Shown: one piece after another, positions 56,681-64,000 of the stretch
How the letters are laid out: each line of letters opens with the position of its first letter
Position numbering within the stretch: the stretch's first letter is position 1
Assembly (NCBI GenBank): GCA_963789885.1
Contig: CAWBNB010000038.1
Span: forward strand, 55,063 to 119,062
Direction: 5' to 3'
Length of the DNA stretch: 64,000 nucleotides
Origin: DATEDA01 sp963789885
GTDB taxonomy: Bacteria > Pseudomonadota > Gammaproteobacteria > Burkholderiales > SG8-39
Notes under the pieces: generated by a model
The model's database searches: none
What the model saw: the letters and a program-made list of their open reading frames with translations, nothing else
What the model was told of the DNA's origin: nothing
Made by a program: the position numbers and the translations under genes

Positions 56681-56992
56681 TCACGCGTTGGGCGCTAAGT
56701 ACTCGATCCAGCCCGTCCCCTCACACGAGTCATGGCAGACAACCACCACCTTTTCCGTTCCATGCGGCGGATAGTAGTGTGGGATCGAATCACCCGGGGG
56801 GAGCGCCCGGTTGAACCGTCCTTTCTCCTTCGGCTGACCGCGCTTGTCGAGGGGGACGATAAACACTGTGCATTCCCCGACGTTCGTCAAGTTACTAACG
56901 CCGTATCGACACTGCCACGCCGTCGGTATGAGGACGCTCGAATTCGTCTTCGTTCCTGGACATTCGATTTCCATCTCGGCGTTTTCGGCCAC
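56681..56992 (-). CDS. Small soluble protein, unknown
   Basis: Protein of 103 residues starting at GTG 56992, which is preceded by a perfect AAGGAGG. It looks like a compact beta-sandwich with Cys residues (MEIECPG, WQCRYGVSNLTNVGECTVFI, VVVVCHDSCEGTGWIEYL). It has no signal peptide or recognised family. It lies near the end of the T6SS cluster, on the strand opposite to mltA, and could be a small cargo or immunity protein. Confidence 0.6.
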   Translation of the reverse strand: MAENAEMEIECPGTKTNSSVLIPTAWQCRYGVSNLTNVGECTVFIVPLDKRGQPKEKGRFNRALPPGDSIPHYYPPHGTEKVVVVCHDSCEGTGWIEYLAPNA

Positions 56993-57051
56993 TGGGTTCC
57001 TCCTTGTGCAGCTCTCGATTATCCAGCTGCGCGCGTTGTCGGCGATCCAAC

Positions 57052-57245
57052 TCACGCCCTCCGCGCCGCCGGCCCGACCTCCTCGGCGGTATAGCGGAAT
57101 ACGCGAAAGACTCAGGTGTTGAGTCCGGGCCCCGCCGGCTCGTGGAAGAAGTGTGGGCCACGTACTCCCACACAACCTGGCCTCCGCGCGTCACCTCGAA
57201 GATGCGTCCGTGCACACCCTCGCACCACCGTGCGCATACGTACCC
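57052..57245 (-). pseudogene. Arylsulfotransferase-like C-terminal remnant
   Basis: The stretch CEGVHGRIFEVTRGGQVVWEYV is typical of the end of arylsulfotransferase (ASST) proteins. After an extra base near 57168 the expected continuation HFFHEPAGPGLNT and VFRVFRYTAEEVGPA follows, with one in-frame stop between. Nothing else of the protein is readable upstream, so this is a degraded remnant. Confidence 0.45.
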
Positions 57246-57636
57246 ATACTACGCCTCCCAGCCGCGGTCACGCTCGCCGGCGGATGACTGCTTTCGGGAT
57301 AGTGTCGTTTCGCTGTCGAATATCTGCAGCTGGCCGTGCAGCGAAATTGGCGACCGCGACGACGACTGAATAAAGCGGCACGCGCCGCGTCGTCCGGCGA
57401 TTGCCGCCACCGCCCGAACGGAGTCGCTGTTGTGCCGGCCGCGCATCAGTCTGTTTCTAGCGGAGCCATGGCCACGGCGGCGTAGGGTTCGCGTCGCGCG
57501 ATAGCCCCATGGGTCGAGGCTTTGCGGCCTCTTCCTCTGCGTCGTCCTGCGGCGGCTTTCCGTAGCCTGAGGTCCCGCGAAATTCACGCGCGGCGACGCG
57601 CGCGTCGCGGGACTGATGCGTAAGTAGTTGAAGTAG
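57246..57636. other. Non-coding stretch between the ASST remnant and tRNA-Phe
   Basis: About 390 bases without a convincing gene, ribosome site or family-like peptide. It covers the likely boundary between the T6SS cluster and the ordinary chromosome. I found no repeat of the tRNA 3' end here. Confidence 0.5.
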
Positions 57637-57712
<76 letters not shown>

Positions 57713-57762
57713 GGATCCGGGACGCCGCGCGCAAGACTCGCGGGCGCTTTGGAGAGCGGCGG

Positions 57763-57791
57763 ATTATAGCCGCGGCCCGCCACCCTCGCCA
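57763..57791 (-). promoter_or_regulatory. Promoter of tRNA-Phe
   Basis: A perfect TATAAT on the minus strand (57768-57763) lies about 50 bases upstream of the tRNA, with a weak -35 (TGGCGA) 17 bases before it. It overlaps the end of the upstream membrane-protein gene. Confidence 0.55.
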
Positions 57792-58141
57792 GGCCGGGCG
57801 AGCCGCTCGGCGCGCGGCGACGCGGCCTGCGCCTCCTGCGGCTTGCAGAGATCGCCCCGACCCACGCAGATCTGGATCTTCGCGATCGTGAGGAACACCC
57901 ACAGCCAGAACAGCAGGATGAACGCGACCATCGGGATGTGCCGGTCGACGACCACTTTCGGCGTCACTGACCGCACGAACCGGTACACCGGCCGCGTGAG
58001 CGTCTTCAGCAGCTGGTAGAACAGGTTCGACTCGCGGTTGCGGCCGGCGAGCATGTACAGCGCGCTCTGGCCGAGGATGAATAGGCCCGCGAGCTCGACG
58101 AGCGCCTTGGCGATGGTGACCAGTAGCAGATCAGTAGGCAT
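57764..58141 (-). CDS. Small integral membrane protein
   Basis: Protein of 125 residues with two hydrophobic segments (LVTIAKALVELAGLFILGQS at the start; MVAFILLFWLWVFLTIAKIQ at about 70-90), a basic loop between them (KTLTRPVYRFVRSVTPK) and a Pro/Arg-rich tail. The layout recalls YggT-type proteins, but I cannot assign a family. It lies directly upstream of tRNA-Phe on the same strand. Confidence 0.7.
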   Translation of the reverse strand: MPTDLLLVTIAKALVELAGLFILGQSALYMLAGRNRESNLFYQLLKTLTRPVYRFVRSVTPKVVVDRHIPMVAFILLFWLWVFLTIAKIQICVGRGDLCKPQEAQAASPRAERLARPGEGGGPRL

Positions 58142-58208
58142 GTTCTAGCGTGCGCCGATACGCCCTGCCGCGTGCCTGGCGGGCGCCCTCCGGGAAAGGT
58201 ACACCTGA

Positions 58209-58238
58209 GGAAAAAACAGGGCCCGCTCGCGCGGGCCC
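58209..58238 (-). terminator. Rho-independent terminator after the symporter genes
   Basis: A perfect 8-bp GGGCCCGC stem with a four-base loop (58219-58238) is followed on the minus strand by TGTTTTTTCC. A second GC-rich hairpin lies just before it (58254-58281). Together they would end transcription of the symporter operon. Confidence 0.8.
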
Positions 58239-58303
58239 AGGTTGCTTCGTGGCCCGCGCAAGGGACACGCCCTGCGCGGGTCCACCCTCCTCAGGCTCTT
58301 CGA

Positions 58304-60382
58304 TCAGGTCCCGGTCGTGTCGATGTCGCCGCGCAGGTGCGGGTACCGCACGTGCTCGACCAGCGCCTGCGTCTCGCGGTCCGGTGCCGGGGTCAGCAGG
58401 CTCACGATGATGATCACCGCGAAGCCGAGCGGCACGCCCCAGATCCCCGCCGAGATCGGGCTGATCCCGAACCAGATGTGGTCGTTGATCGGCGAGGTGA
58501 CGCCGAATATCCCGCGCATCCACGGTTGGGTCGTGATCATGTAGTACACGGTGATCGAAATCCCCGCGATCATCCCCAGGATGCCGCCCCACTTGGTCGC
58601 ACGCTTCCAGAAGATGCCGAGCACCAGCGCCGGGAAGAAGGCCGCGGCCGCGAACGAGAACGCCGCGCTCACCAGGAACAGGATATCGGCCGGTTTCTGG
58701 CTCGCGACGTACGCCGCCACCAGCGCCACCACCAGCAGGAGGATCTTCGACATCGTCACGCGGCGCTGCGTGGACGCATGCGGGTCGATCATCTTGTAGT
58801 AGAGGTCGTGCGACAGCGCGTTCGCGATCGTGAGCAGCAGACCGTCGGCGGTCGAGAGCGCCGCCGCCAGGCCGCCGGCGGCGACCAGGCCCGAGATCAC
58901 GTACGGCAGTCCCGCGATCTCCGGCGTGGCAAGCACGACGATGTCGCCACCGATCGCGATCTCCGCCAGCTGCACGATGCCATCGCGGTTGACGTCGGTG
59001 ATGCTCAGCAGCCCCGGGTCGACCTTGCTCCACGCTGCCGCCCACATCGGCAGCTTCGCGAACTCGGTGCCGACGACCAGGGTATACACGTCGTACTTCG
59101 CGAGCACGCCGAGCGCCGGCGCGGTGAAGTAGAGGAGGAAGATGAAGAACAGCGACCAGGTCACCGACTCGCGCGCTTCCTTCACGCTCGGCGTCGTGTA
59201 GTAGCGCATCAGGATGTGCGGCAACGCCGCCGTGCCGACCATCAGGCAGAAGATGAGCGCGAGGAAATTCCACCGCGAGGTGTTGCGTGCGGCTTCGTCC
59301 TTGCCGGGAAACGCTTCGGCATGGAACAGCGGCGGTCCCGCCCGGGCCGCGAGGCCCGCCTCCTTCGTCCACGCCGCCCTCGCCTCGTCGACGCTCTTCG
59401 GGAACTTCTCGAGCGCGGTCTGCGCCGCCGCGACCTGCTCGGCCGGCGCGTTCTGCGCGCGCAGGTCCTCGAGCGACTTCGCGAGCTTGGCCTTCTCCGC
59501 TTCGTACGACGCCGGCAGGCCCTTTAGGTTGGCGGTCGCCGCGGCCGCTCGGTCGGCAAAGATCTTACGGACCTCCAGCTCCTTCGGGTCCTTGACCAGC
59601 TGCTTCTCCCGCTCGGTCACCTTCTGCAGCACGTAGCCGTAGGAGAGCTGCGGAATCGGGAAGCCGGTGTGTTTCACCGAAATCCATACGACCGGGATCA
59701 TGTAGGCGACGATGAGCACGATGTACTGCGCCACCTGCGTCCACGTCACCGCGCGCATGCCACCGAGGAAGCTGCACACCAGAATGCCGCCGAGGCCGAG
59801 GAAGATCCCCAGCTCGAACGCGACGCCGGTGAGGCGGGTCGTGACGAGGCCGACGCCGTAGATCTGCGCCACCACGTAGGTGAACGAGCACAGGATCGCG
59901 CAGCAGACCCCGACGAACCGCGCAACGTTTCCGCCGTAGCGGGCGCCGAGGAAGTCGGGGATCGTGAACTGGCCGAACTTGCGCAGGTAGGGCGCGAGGA
60001 AGAGCGCCACCAGGCAGTAGCCGCCGGTCCAGCCCATCACGAAGGCGAGGCCGTTGTACCCGGTCAGGTACAGCGTTCCGGCCATCCCGATGAACGACGC
60101 CGCGCTCATCCAGTCGGCACCGGTCGCCATGCCGTTGAAGAACGCGGGGACGCGCCTGCCCGCCACGTAGTACTCGGCGATGTCCGCCGTCCGGCTCATG
60201 ATGCCGATGCCGGCATAGAGACCGACGGTGGCGAACAGGAAAATGTAGCCGATCCACTGCCGCGACAGGCCGAACTGCTCCAGGATCGCGAGCACGATGA
60301 TGAAGAGGATGAAGCCGCCGGTGTACCAGCTGTACACCTTCTTCAGCATCGAGTTGAACTGCTGTTGCGACATCGTGGTCAT
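58304..60382 (-). CDS. Sodium:solute symporter (ActP-like, VC_2705 family)
   Basis: Membrane transporter of 692 residues with about 13 helices in the sodium:solute symporter pattern (AGRRVPAFFNGMATGADWMS, GGMRAVTWTQVAQYIVLI, LSTADGLLLTIANALSHDLY). A charged insert of about 120 residues (about 255-370) interrupts the transmembrane core, as in the VC_2705 group. It works with the small DUF4212 subunit encoded 2 bases upstream. ATG 60382 has GGGGAGG. The substrate is probably acetate or another small carboxylate (family knowledge). It is intact. Confidence 0.93.
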   Translation of the reverse strand: MTTMSQQQFNSMLKKVYSWYTGGFILFIIVLAILEQFGLSRQWIGYIFLFATVGLYAGIGIMSRTADIAEYYVAGRRVPAFFNGMATGADWMSAASFIGMAGTLYLTGYNGLAFVMGWTGGYCLVALFLAPYLRKFGQFTIPDFLGARYGGNVARFVGVCCAILCSFTYVVAQIYGVGLVTTRLTGVAFELGIFLGLGGILVCSFLGGMRAVTWTQVAQYIVLIVAYMIPVVWISVKHTGFPIPQLSYGYVLQKVTEREKQLVKDPKELEVRKIFADRAAAATANLKGLPASYEAEKAKLAKSLEDLRAQNAPAEQVAAAQTALEKFPKSVDEARAAWTKEAGLAARAGPPLFHAEAFPGKDEAARNTSRWNFLALIFCLMVGTAALPHILMRYYTTPSVKEARESVTWSLFFIFLLYFTAPALGVLAKYDVYTLVVGTEFAKLPMWAAAWSKVDPGLLSITDVNRDGIVQLAEIAIGGDIVVLATPEIAGLPYVISGLVAAGGLAAALSTADGLLLTIANALSHDLYYKMIDPHASTQRRVTMSKILLLVVALVAAYVASQKPADILFLVSAAFSFAAAAFFPALVLGIFWKRATKWGGILGMIAGISITVYYMITTQPWMRGIFGVTSPINDHIWFGISPISAGIWGVPLGFAVIIIVSLLTPAPDRETQALVEHVRYPHLRGDIDTTGT

Positions 60383-60384
60383 GA

Positions 60385-60645
60385 TCAGTCCTCCCCTTCC
60401 GCGACGCCGTACTCCTGGTCGAGCTTGTTCATGTAGCGCGCGTAGTACCAGATGATCAGCACGTAGATCACGAGCGCGCCCTGCGCCCCCATCCAGAACG
60501 AGAACGTCCAGCCGAAGAAGGGAAACGCGAGGTCGCGTGCCAGCCAGCCGACGACGAAGGTGACGATGAACCAGATGGCGAGCAGGATCATCGTGATCCT
60601 GATGTTCTTCCGCCAGTATTCGTGGTGCTTAGCGGTGAGTTCCAT
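60385..60645 (-). CDS. DUF4212 symporter small subunit
   Basis: Protein of 86 residues with two membrane helices (ITMILLAIWFIVTFVVGWLA; GALVIYVLIIWYYARYMNKL) and the DUF4212 start (HHEYWRKNIRI). These proteins pair with VC_2705-type symporters, whose gene follows after 2 bases. Confidence 0.93.
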   Translation of the reverse strand: MELTAKHHEYWRKNIRITMILLAIWFIVTFVVGWLARDLAFPFFGWTFSFWMGAQGALVIYVLIIWYYARYMNKLDQEYGVAEGED

Positions 60646-60742
60646 GCAGCCCTCCTTGTCGGCAATGGAAGATGGTTCCGAGGCGGCGGACTTCTCGCGG
60701 CCCGCTCTTCCGGAACACTGCGAGGACTCTAGGAGCGCAACC

Positions 60743-61324
60743 TTACGCGAACCTTACGGGGCGAATCCTCCTGAGCGCCGCCCCCAGCAGCGTCGAGCAC
60801 AGGAGCGCCAGGAAGACGACGACGCCGACGTACTCGGCCGCAGCGCCCTGCTTCACGCCGGCTACGACCTGCAGTCCGGTGTAATAAAGATAGGTGCAAT
60901 GCAGCATGGGGATCAGCAGCACGCCGACCAGAACCGGTTTCAGCAGGAGCACGCCGGCGAGCCAGACCGGCGTCGTCCCGTAGGCCGCGACCTTCCAGCT
61001 CCACGCCCACTCGCGCCGCGCGCCGAACATCGGCGCAAGCGCACAGAAGACGCCGGCGAGCACGGCAACCCAGAGCACCGAGCCGCACAACGCGATCGCT
61101 CCGGCGCGCGCGATCGCCGCGGGGGCGCGCGCGAGCGGCGTCGATTCCCAGGTCGCGAGGTCGGCGGGGAAGAGCAGCCGCCCGGCCATCCACGCCGCCG
61201 CCGGGAGCGCCGAGAGCGGGAGCACATAGCGCACCGCGACCGCGCGCCACGACTCGCGGCTTTCGGCGATCGCCGCCCATTCGCGCAGCGGGGAGACGAG
61301 CAGGCGAAAGGCGCGGCGCAGCAA
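60743..61324 (-). CDS. Yip1-family membrane protein
   Basis: Membrane protein of about 193 residues with five helices, of the Yip1 type (LLVSPLREWAAIAESRESWR at the start; CTYLYYTGLQVVAGVKQGAA late). TTG 61324 is proposed, as the open frame further upstream overlaps the previous gene and is not membrane-like. It ends 98 bases before the DUF4212 gene on the same strand. Function is unknown. Confidence 0.7.
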   Translation of the reverse strand: MLRRAFRLLVSPLREWAAIAESRESWRAVAVRYVLPLSALPAAAWMAGRLLFPADLATWESTPLARAPAAIARAGAIALCGSVLWVAVLAGVFCALAPMFGARREWAWSWKVAAYGTTPVWLAGVLLLKPVLVGVLLIPMLHCTYLYYTGLQVVAGVKQGAAAEYVGVVVFLALLCSTLLGAALRRIRPVRFA

Positions 61325-61352
61325 CGCGGGGCGGCCCGGGTCGGAGGCGGCG

Positions 61353-61872
61353 TCAGGCGCCGTCGAAGTGCTGATCGGCAAACGCCGCGGCGCGGGCGCC
61401 GAATGCCTGCGCCCGTTTCTTGCCCGCGAGCGCCTCCAGCGTCTCGGTGCAGCGCTCGACGGCGGCGCGGAACTCGGCGCGGGACTTCGCGCGCTCGAGC
61501 GGTCCGGTGAGCAGGTCGGCATCGGGACCGATGGCGTCGTGCAGCATCCGGGTCAGCGCCGACATCGCCTGCTGGCGCGTCTGGGGCGGTTGCGTCGCAG
61601 GCGCGGAGGGCGATGCGGGCGGCGCGACGGTCGGTGCCACGCCCGTCGCCGACGGTGCCCCCCTGATCTCCACGAACCCCTGATCGACGAGCGTCTGGAG
61701 CCCGGCCTCGATCTCGGGGATGCCGCCGAACTTGGCGATGAGCTCGCCGGCGGTCGACGCACCGTCGACCATGATGAGCAGCGAGCGCAGTCTTCTGCGC
61801 GAGCCCGTGGGCGCGCGACTTCAACTCCTCGCCCCCCTTCACCGTCTTCGCCAGGACCGCGTTCCTGTCCAC
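61353..61872 (-). CDS. Conserved hypothetical protein, one frameshift
   Basis: Protein of about 172 residues. The N-terminal 70 residues (LAKTVKGGEELKSRAHGLAQ, then LRSLLIMVDGASTAGELIAK) look like a winged-helix unit, followed by a Pro-rich linker and a helical C-terminus (MLHDAIGPDADLLTGPLERA). An extra A near 61794 explains the frame change, and the 520-base length fits. It lies between the histidine kinase and the Yip1 gene. A signalling role is possible. Confidence 0.65.
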
Positions 61873-61890
61873 GCTCGGCGGCCCCGGGGC

Positions 61891-63309
61891 CTAGGCAGCG
61901 GAGCGAAGCGTCGCCGGGCCGGCCGCGGAGGGCGGAAAGACCATGCGGGCGATCGTCCCGGGCTCGCGCGGGTTCGGAACGATCTCGACCACGGCCCGAT
62001 GCAGCTGCGCGATCCCGCGCACGATCGGCAGCCCGAGGCCCGACCCGTCGGCGTCGGTGCCGAGCACGCGGAAGAACCGCTCGAAGACGCGTTCGCGGTC
62101 GGCCTCGTCGATGCCGATGCCGTTGTCCTCGACCTCGAGCGCCGGCTGCCCGCCGGCGATGACGCGCACGGTCGCGCGCCCGCCGACCCGGGTGTAGGCG
62201 ATCGCGTTGTCGAGCAGGTTGTTGAGCGCCTCGCGCAGCAGGAGCGCATTGCCCTCGATCAACGTCGGGGCGCCCGCCGCCTCGAAGCCGAGGTCGATGT
62301 CCTTCGCGCGGGCGCGCGGCACCCAGTCCCGTGTCACCTCGCGCGCGAGCGCGTCGAGGTCGAGGGTGATGAGCGGCGGCGGCGCGTCGGCGTCCGCGCG
62401 CGCGAGGGCGAGGAGCTGGTTGATCAGGTGCGACGCGCGGTCGGCGCTGGTGACGATCTGCCGCATCGCGTGGTGGATGCTCAGCGGATCGCGCTGCCGC
62501 ATCGCGATCTCGGCCTGCATCTTGAGCCCGGCGAGCGGGGTGCGCATCTGGTGCGCGGCGTCGGCGACGAAGCGTTCCTGCGCCCGCAGGCTCGCATCAA
62601 GCCGGCCCATGAGTTCGTTGAAGGATCGGATGAGCGGCCGCACCTCCTCCGGCGCGTCGTTCTCGTCGAGCGCGGAGTGGTCGGAAGGCTTGCGGCGGCG
62701 GATGGCCTCGGTCAGCTGGCTGAGGGGCTCGATGCCGCGCGTGAGCCCGAGCCATACGAACAGCAGCGCGATCGGCACGATCAGGAACTGCGCCGCGAGG
62801 ACGTCGCCGATGATCTCACTCGCGAGCCGGCTCCGCTTGCCGACGGTCTCGGCCACCTGCACGAGGACCGCTCCCGGCATGCTGGGCACCTGCGCGAAGA
62901 TGTAGGCAACGCGCACCTCGAAGCCGGGGATGTGGTCGTCGCGGAAATAGACCGTCTGCGGGACGAGCTCGGGCTGGAACTCGACGAGCGGGATCGCGCG
63001 CTCGCCGCCCACGACCTCGTTCCGCTGGTCGCGGACCTGGAAGAAGGTCTGGTCGTCCTCGTCGGTGCGCAGGATCGCCGCCGCCGCGGCCGCAGTGTTG
63101 ACGCGGATCCGGCCGTTGTCGTACGCGAGCTGCTTCGAGATCGCGACGACGCTGTCGCGGAGCTCGCGGTCGTAGGCATCGTTGGCGATCGAGTAGGCAA
63201 AGAAGTACTGGATCGCCATGCTGATCGGCCAGAGGATCAGGAGCGGCGCGAGCGTCCAGTCGACGATCTCGCCGAAGACCGACTTGTGCTTATGTTGTGC
63301 TTCGGACAT
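61891..63309 (-). CDS. Sensor histidine kinase (TctE/QseC type)
   Basis: Membrane sensor kinase of 472 residues with two helices (about 20-43 and 168-190) flanking a periplasmic sensor domain, a HAMP region, the H-box FVADAAHQMRTPLAG (phosphorylated His253), N-box (LREALNNLLDNAIAY) and G-boxes (VEDNGIGI, GSGLGLPIV). ATG 63309 overlaps the end of the response regulator gene by 20 bases. It is intact. Its signal may relate to the carboxylate transporter nearby, by analogy with TctDE. Confidence 0.92.
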   Translation of the reverse strand: MSEAQHKHKSVFGEIVDWTLAPLLILWPISMAIQYFFAYSIANDAYDRELRDSVVAISKQLAYDNGRIRVNTAAAAAAILRTDEDDQTFFQVRDQRNEVVGGERAIPLVEFQPELVPQTVYFRDDHIPGFEVRVAYIFAQVPSMPGAVLVQVAETVGKRSRLASEIIGDVLAAQFLIVPIALLFVWLGLTRGIEPLSQLTEAIRRRKPSDHSALDENDAPEEVRPLIRSFNELMGRLDASLRAQERFVADAAHQMRTPLAGLKMQAEIAMRQRDPLSIHHAMRQIVTSADRASHLINQLLALARADADAPPPLITLDLDALAREVTRDWVPRARAKDIDLGFEAAGAPTLIEGNALLLREALNNLLDNAIAYTRVGGRATVRVIAGGQPALEVEDNGIGIDEADRERVFERFFRVLGTDADGSGLGLPIVRGIAQLHRAVVEIVPNPREPGTIARMVFPPSAAGPATLRSAA

Positions 63310-63973
63310 TGGCACGTTCGAGACAGTAGCCGAGGCCGCGCACGGTGGCGATCCGCACGTCGCCCGCCTCGAGCTTCCGGCGGAGGCGGTGGAAATGCAC
63401 CTCCACGGCGTCGGTGCTCACCTCCTCGCCCCACTGGCAGAGGAGGTCGACGATCTGCTCCTTGTTGACCATCCGGCCGGGCCGCTGCATGAAGATCTCG
63501 AGCAGGGCGAGCTCGCGGGCCGACAGCTCGAGCGCCTGGCCGCGGAGCTCGGCGGTCTTGCCGACCTGGTCGAAGACGAGATCGCCGTGCTTCAGCACGG
63601 TCGAGCTCGCGGCGTTGCCGCGCCGGGTGAGCGCACGCACCCGCGCCTCGAGCTCGGCGAGCTTGAACGGCTTGGCGAGATAGTCGTCGGCGCCGAGGTC
63701 GAGGCCCCGCACGCGGTCGTCGACGCCGTCGAGCGCGGTCAGGATCAGCACCGGGAGCTTCGAGTCGCGTCCCCGCAGGTGCTTCAGGATCTCGAACCCG
63801 GAGAGCTTCGGCAGGCCGACGTCGAGGATGAGGAGGTCGAATTCGCCGGTGGTGAGCGCCGCGTCGGCCGCCGCGCCGTCCCTGACGCAATCGACCGAGT
63901 AGCCTGACTGGCGCAGGCTGCGCGCTAGCCTGCTCGCCAGGACAGCGTCGTCTTCCGCGATGAGGATGCGCAT
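63290..63973 (-). CDS. OmpR-family response regulator (TctD/QseB type)
   Basis: Transcription factor of 227 residues. The receiver domain (1-120) has the acidic pair EDD at 7-9, phospho-acceptor Asp51 (LLILDVGLP) and Lys101 (LAKPF). The C-terminal winged helix (about 128-220) has ELSARELALLEIF and VEVHFHRLRRKLEAG. It is co-transcribed with the kinase gene that overlaps its end. It is intact. Confidence 0.94.
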   Translation of the reverse strand: MRILIAEDDAVLASRLARSLRQSGYSVDCVRDGAAADAALTTGEFDLLILDVGLPKLSGFEILKHLRGRDSKLPVLILTALDGVDDRVRGLDLGADDYLAKPFKLAELEARVRALTRRGNAASSTVLKHGDLVFDQVGKTAELRGQALELSARELALLEIFMQRPGRMVNKEQIVDLLCQWGEEVSTDAVEVHFHRLRRKLEAGDVRIATVRGLGYCLERANVRSTT

Positions 63974-64000
63974 CCCCGTTCCCTCCTACTGGCGTGGCCC

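Noticed and set aside
58172..59527. 451-codon plus-strand open frame over the symporter gene
   Set aside because: It is an Arg/His/Asp-rich antisense shadow of a well-conserved transporter.
61720..63468. 582-codon plus-strand open frame over the histidine kinase
   Set aside because: The kinase on the minus strand has all boxes in order; the plus frame has no recognisable domain.

Overview
The window is a GC-rich stretch of a Gram-negative chromosome. The gene set points to a betaproteobacterium (Burkholderiales-like): an outer-membrane two-partner secretion pair, a complete type VI secretion system (T6SS), a QseBC/TctDE-type two-component system and a DUF4212/sodium:solute symporter pair. 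The taxon is inferred from gene content only.

Layout. 0-1.7 kb: a Tat-exported caspase-like protein. 2.1-11.5 kb (+): T6SS membrane complex and baseplate anchor tssJ-tssK-tssL-tssM, then the post-translational regulators tagF and a PpkA-like kinase. 11.5-12.0 kb: an OmpA-type protein. 12.1-21.7 kb (-): three translationally coupled genes for a filamentous-haemagglutinin-like adhesin (TpsA), its transporter (TpsB) and a TPR-CHAT protease. 21.8-24.3 kb (-): the PP2C phosphatase pppA and the FHA protein tagH. 24.4-36.2 kb (-): an effector island with vgrG, DUF6484, DUF2169, a ketosynthase-like protein, a PAAR-like DUF4150 protein with a toxin-like C-terminus, a propeller-like protein, and repeated TIGR02270/small-membrane-protein modules ending in a HExxH (DUF922-like) protein. 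36.7-43.4 kb (+): a natural TssB-TssC fusion, three proteins of unknown role, hcp and a TPR-methyltransferase. 43.5-54.4 kb (-): tssA, tssB, tssC, hcp, tagJ, tssE, tssF, tssG, clpV. 54.7-56.3 kb (+): the lytic transglycosylase mltA. All 13 core Tss components are therefore represented, with two Hcp proteins and two sheath systems.

A tRNA-Phe at 57.6 kb, with its 3' end facing the T6SS side, marks the edge of the cluster. Beyond it lie ordinary genes (-): a small membrane protein, the symporter pair, a Yip1-family protein, and a histidine kinase/response regulator pair.

Many conserved genes (clpV, tssC, tssB, tssM, vgrG, the kinase, the PAAR-like gene and others) are broken by single-base indels, while long genes such as tpsA are intact. 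The protein sequence between the breaks is well conserved, so uncorrected assembly errors are the simplest explanation; very recent decay is the alternative. Such genes are listed as one gene each, with the frameshifts noted.
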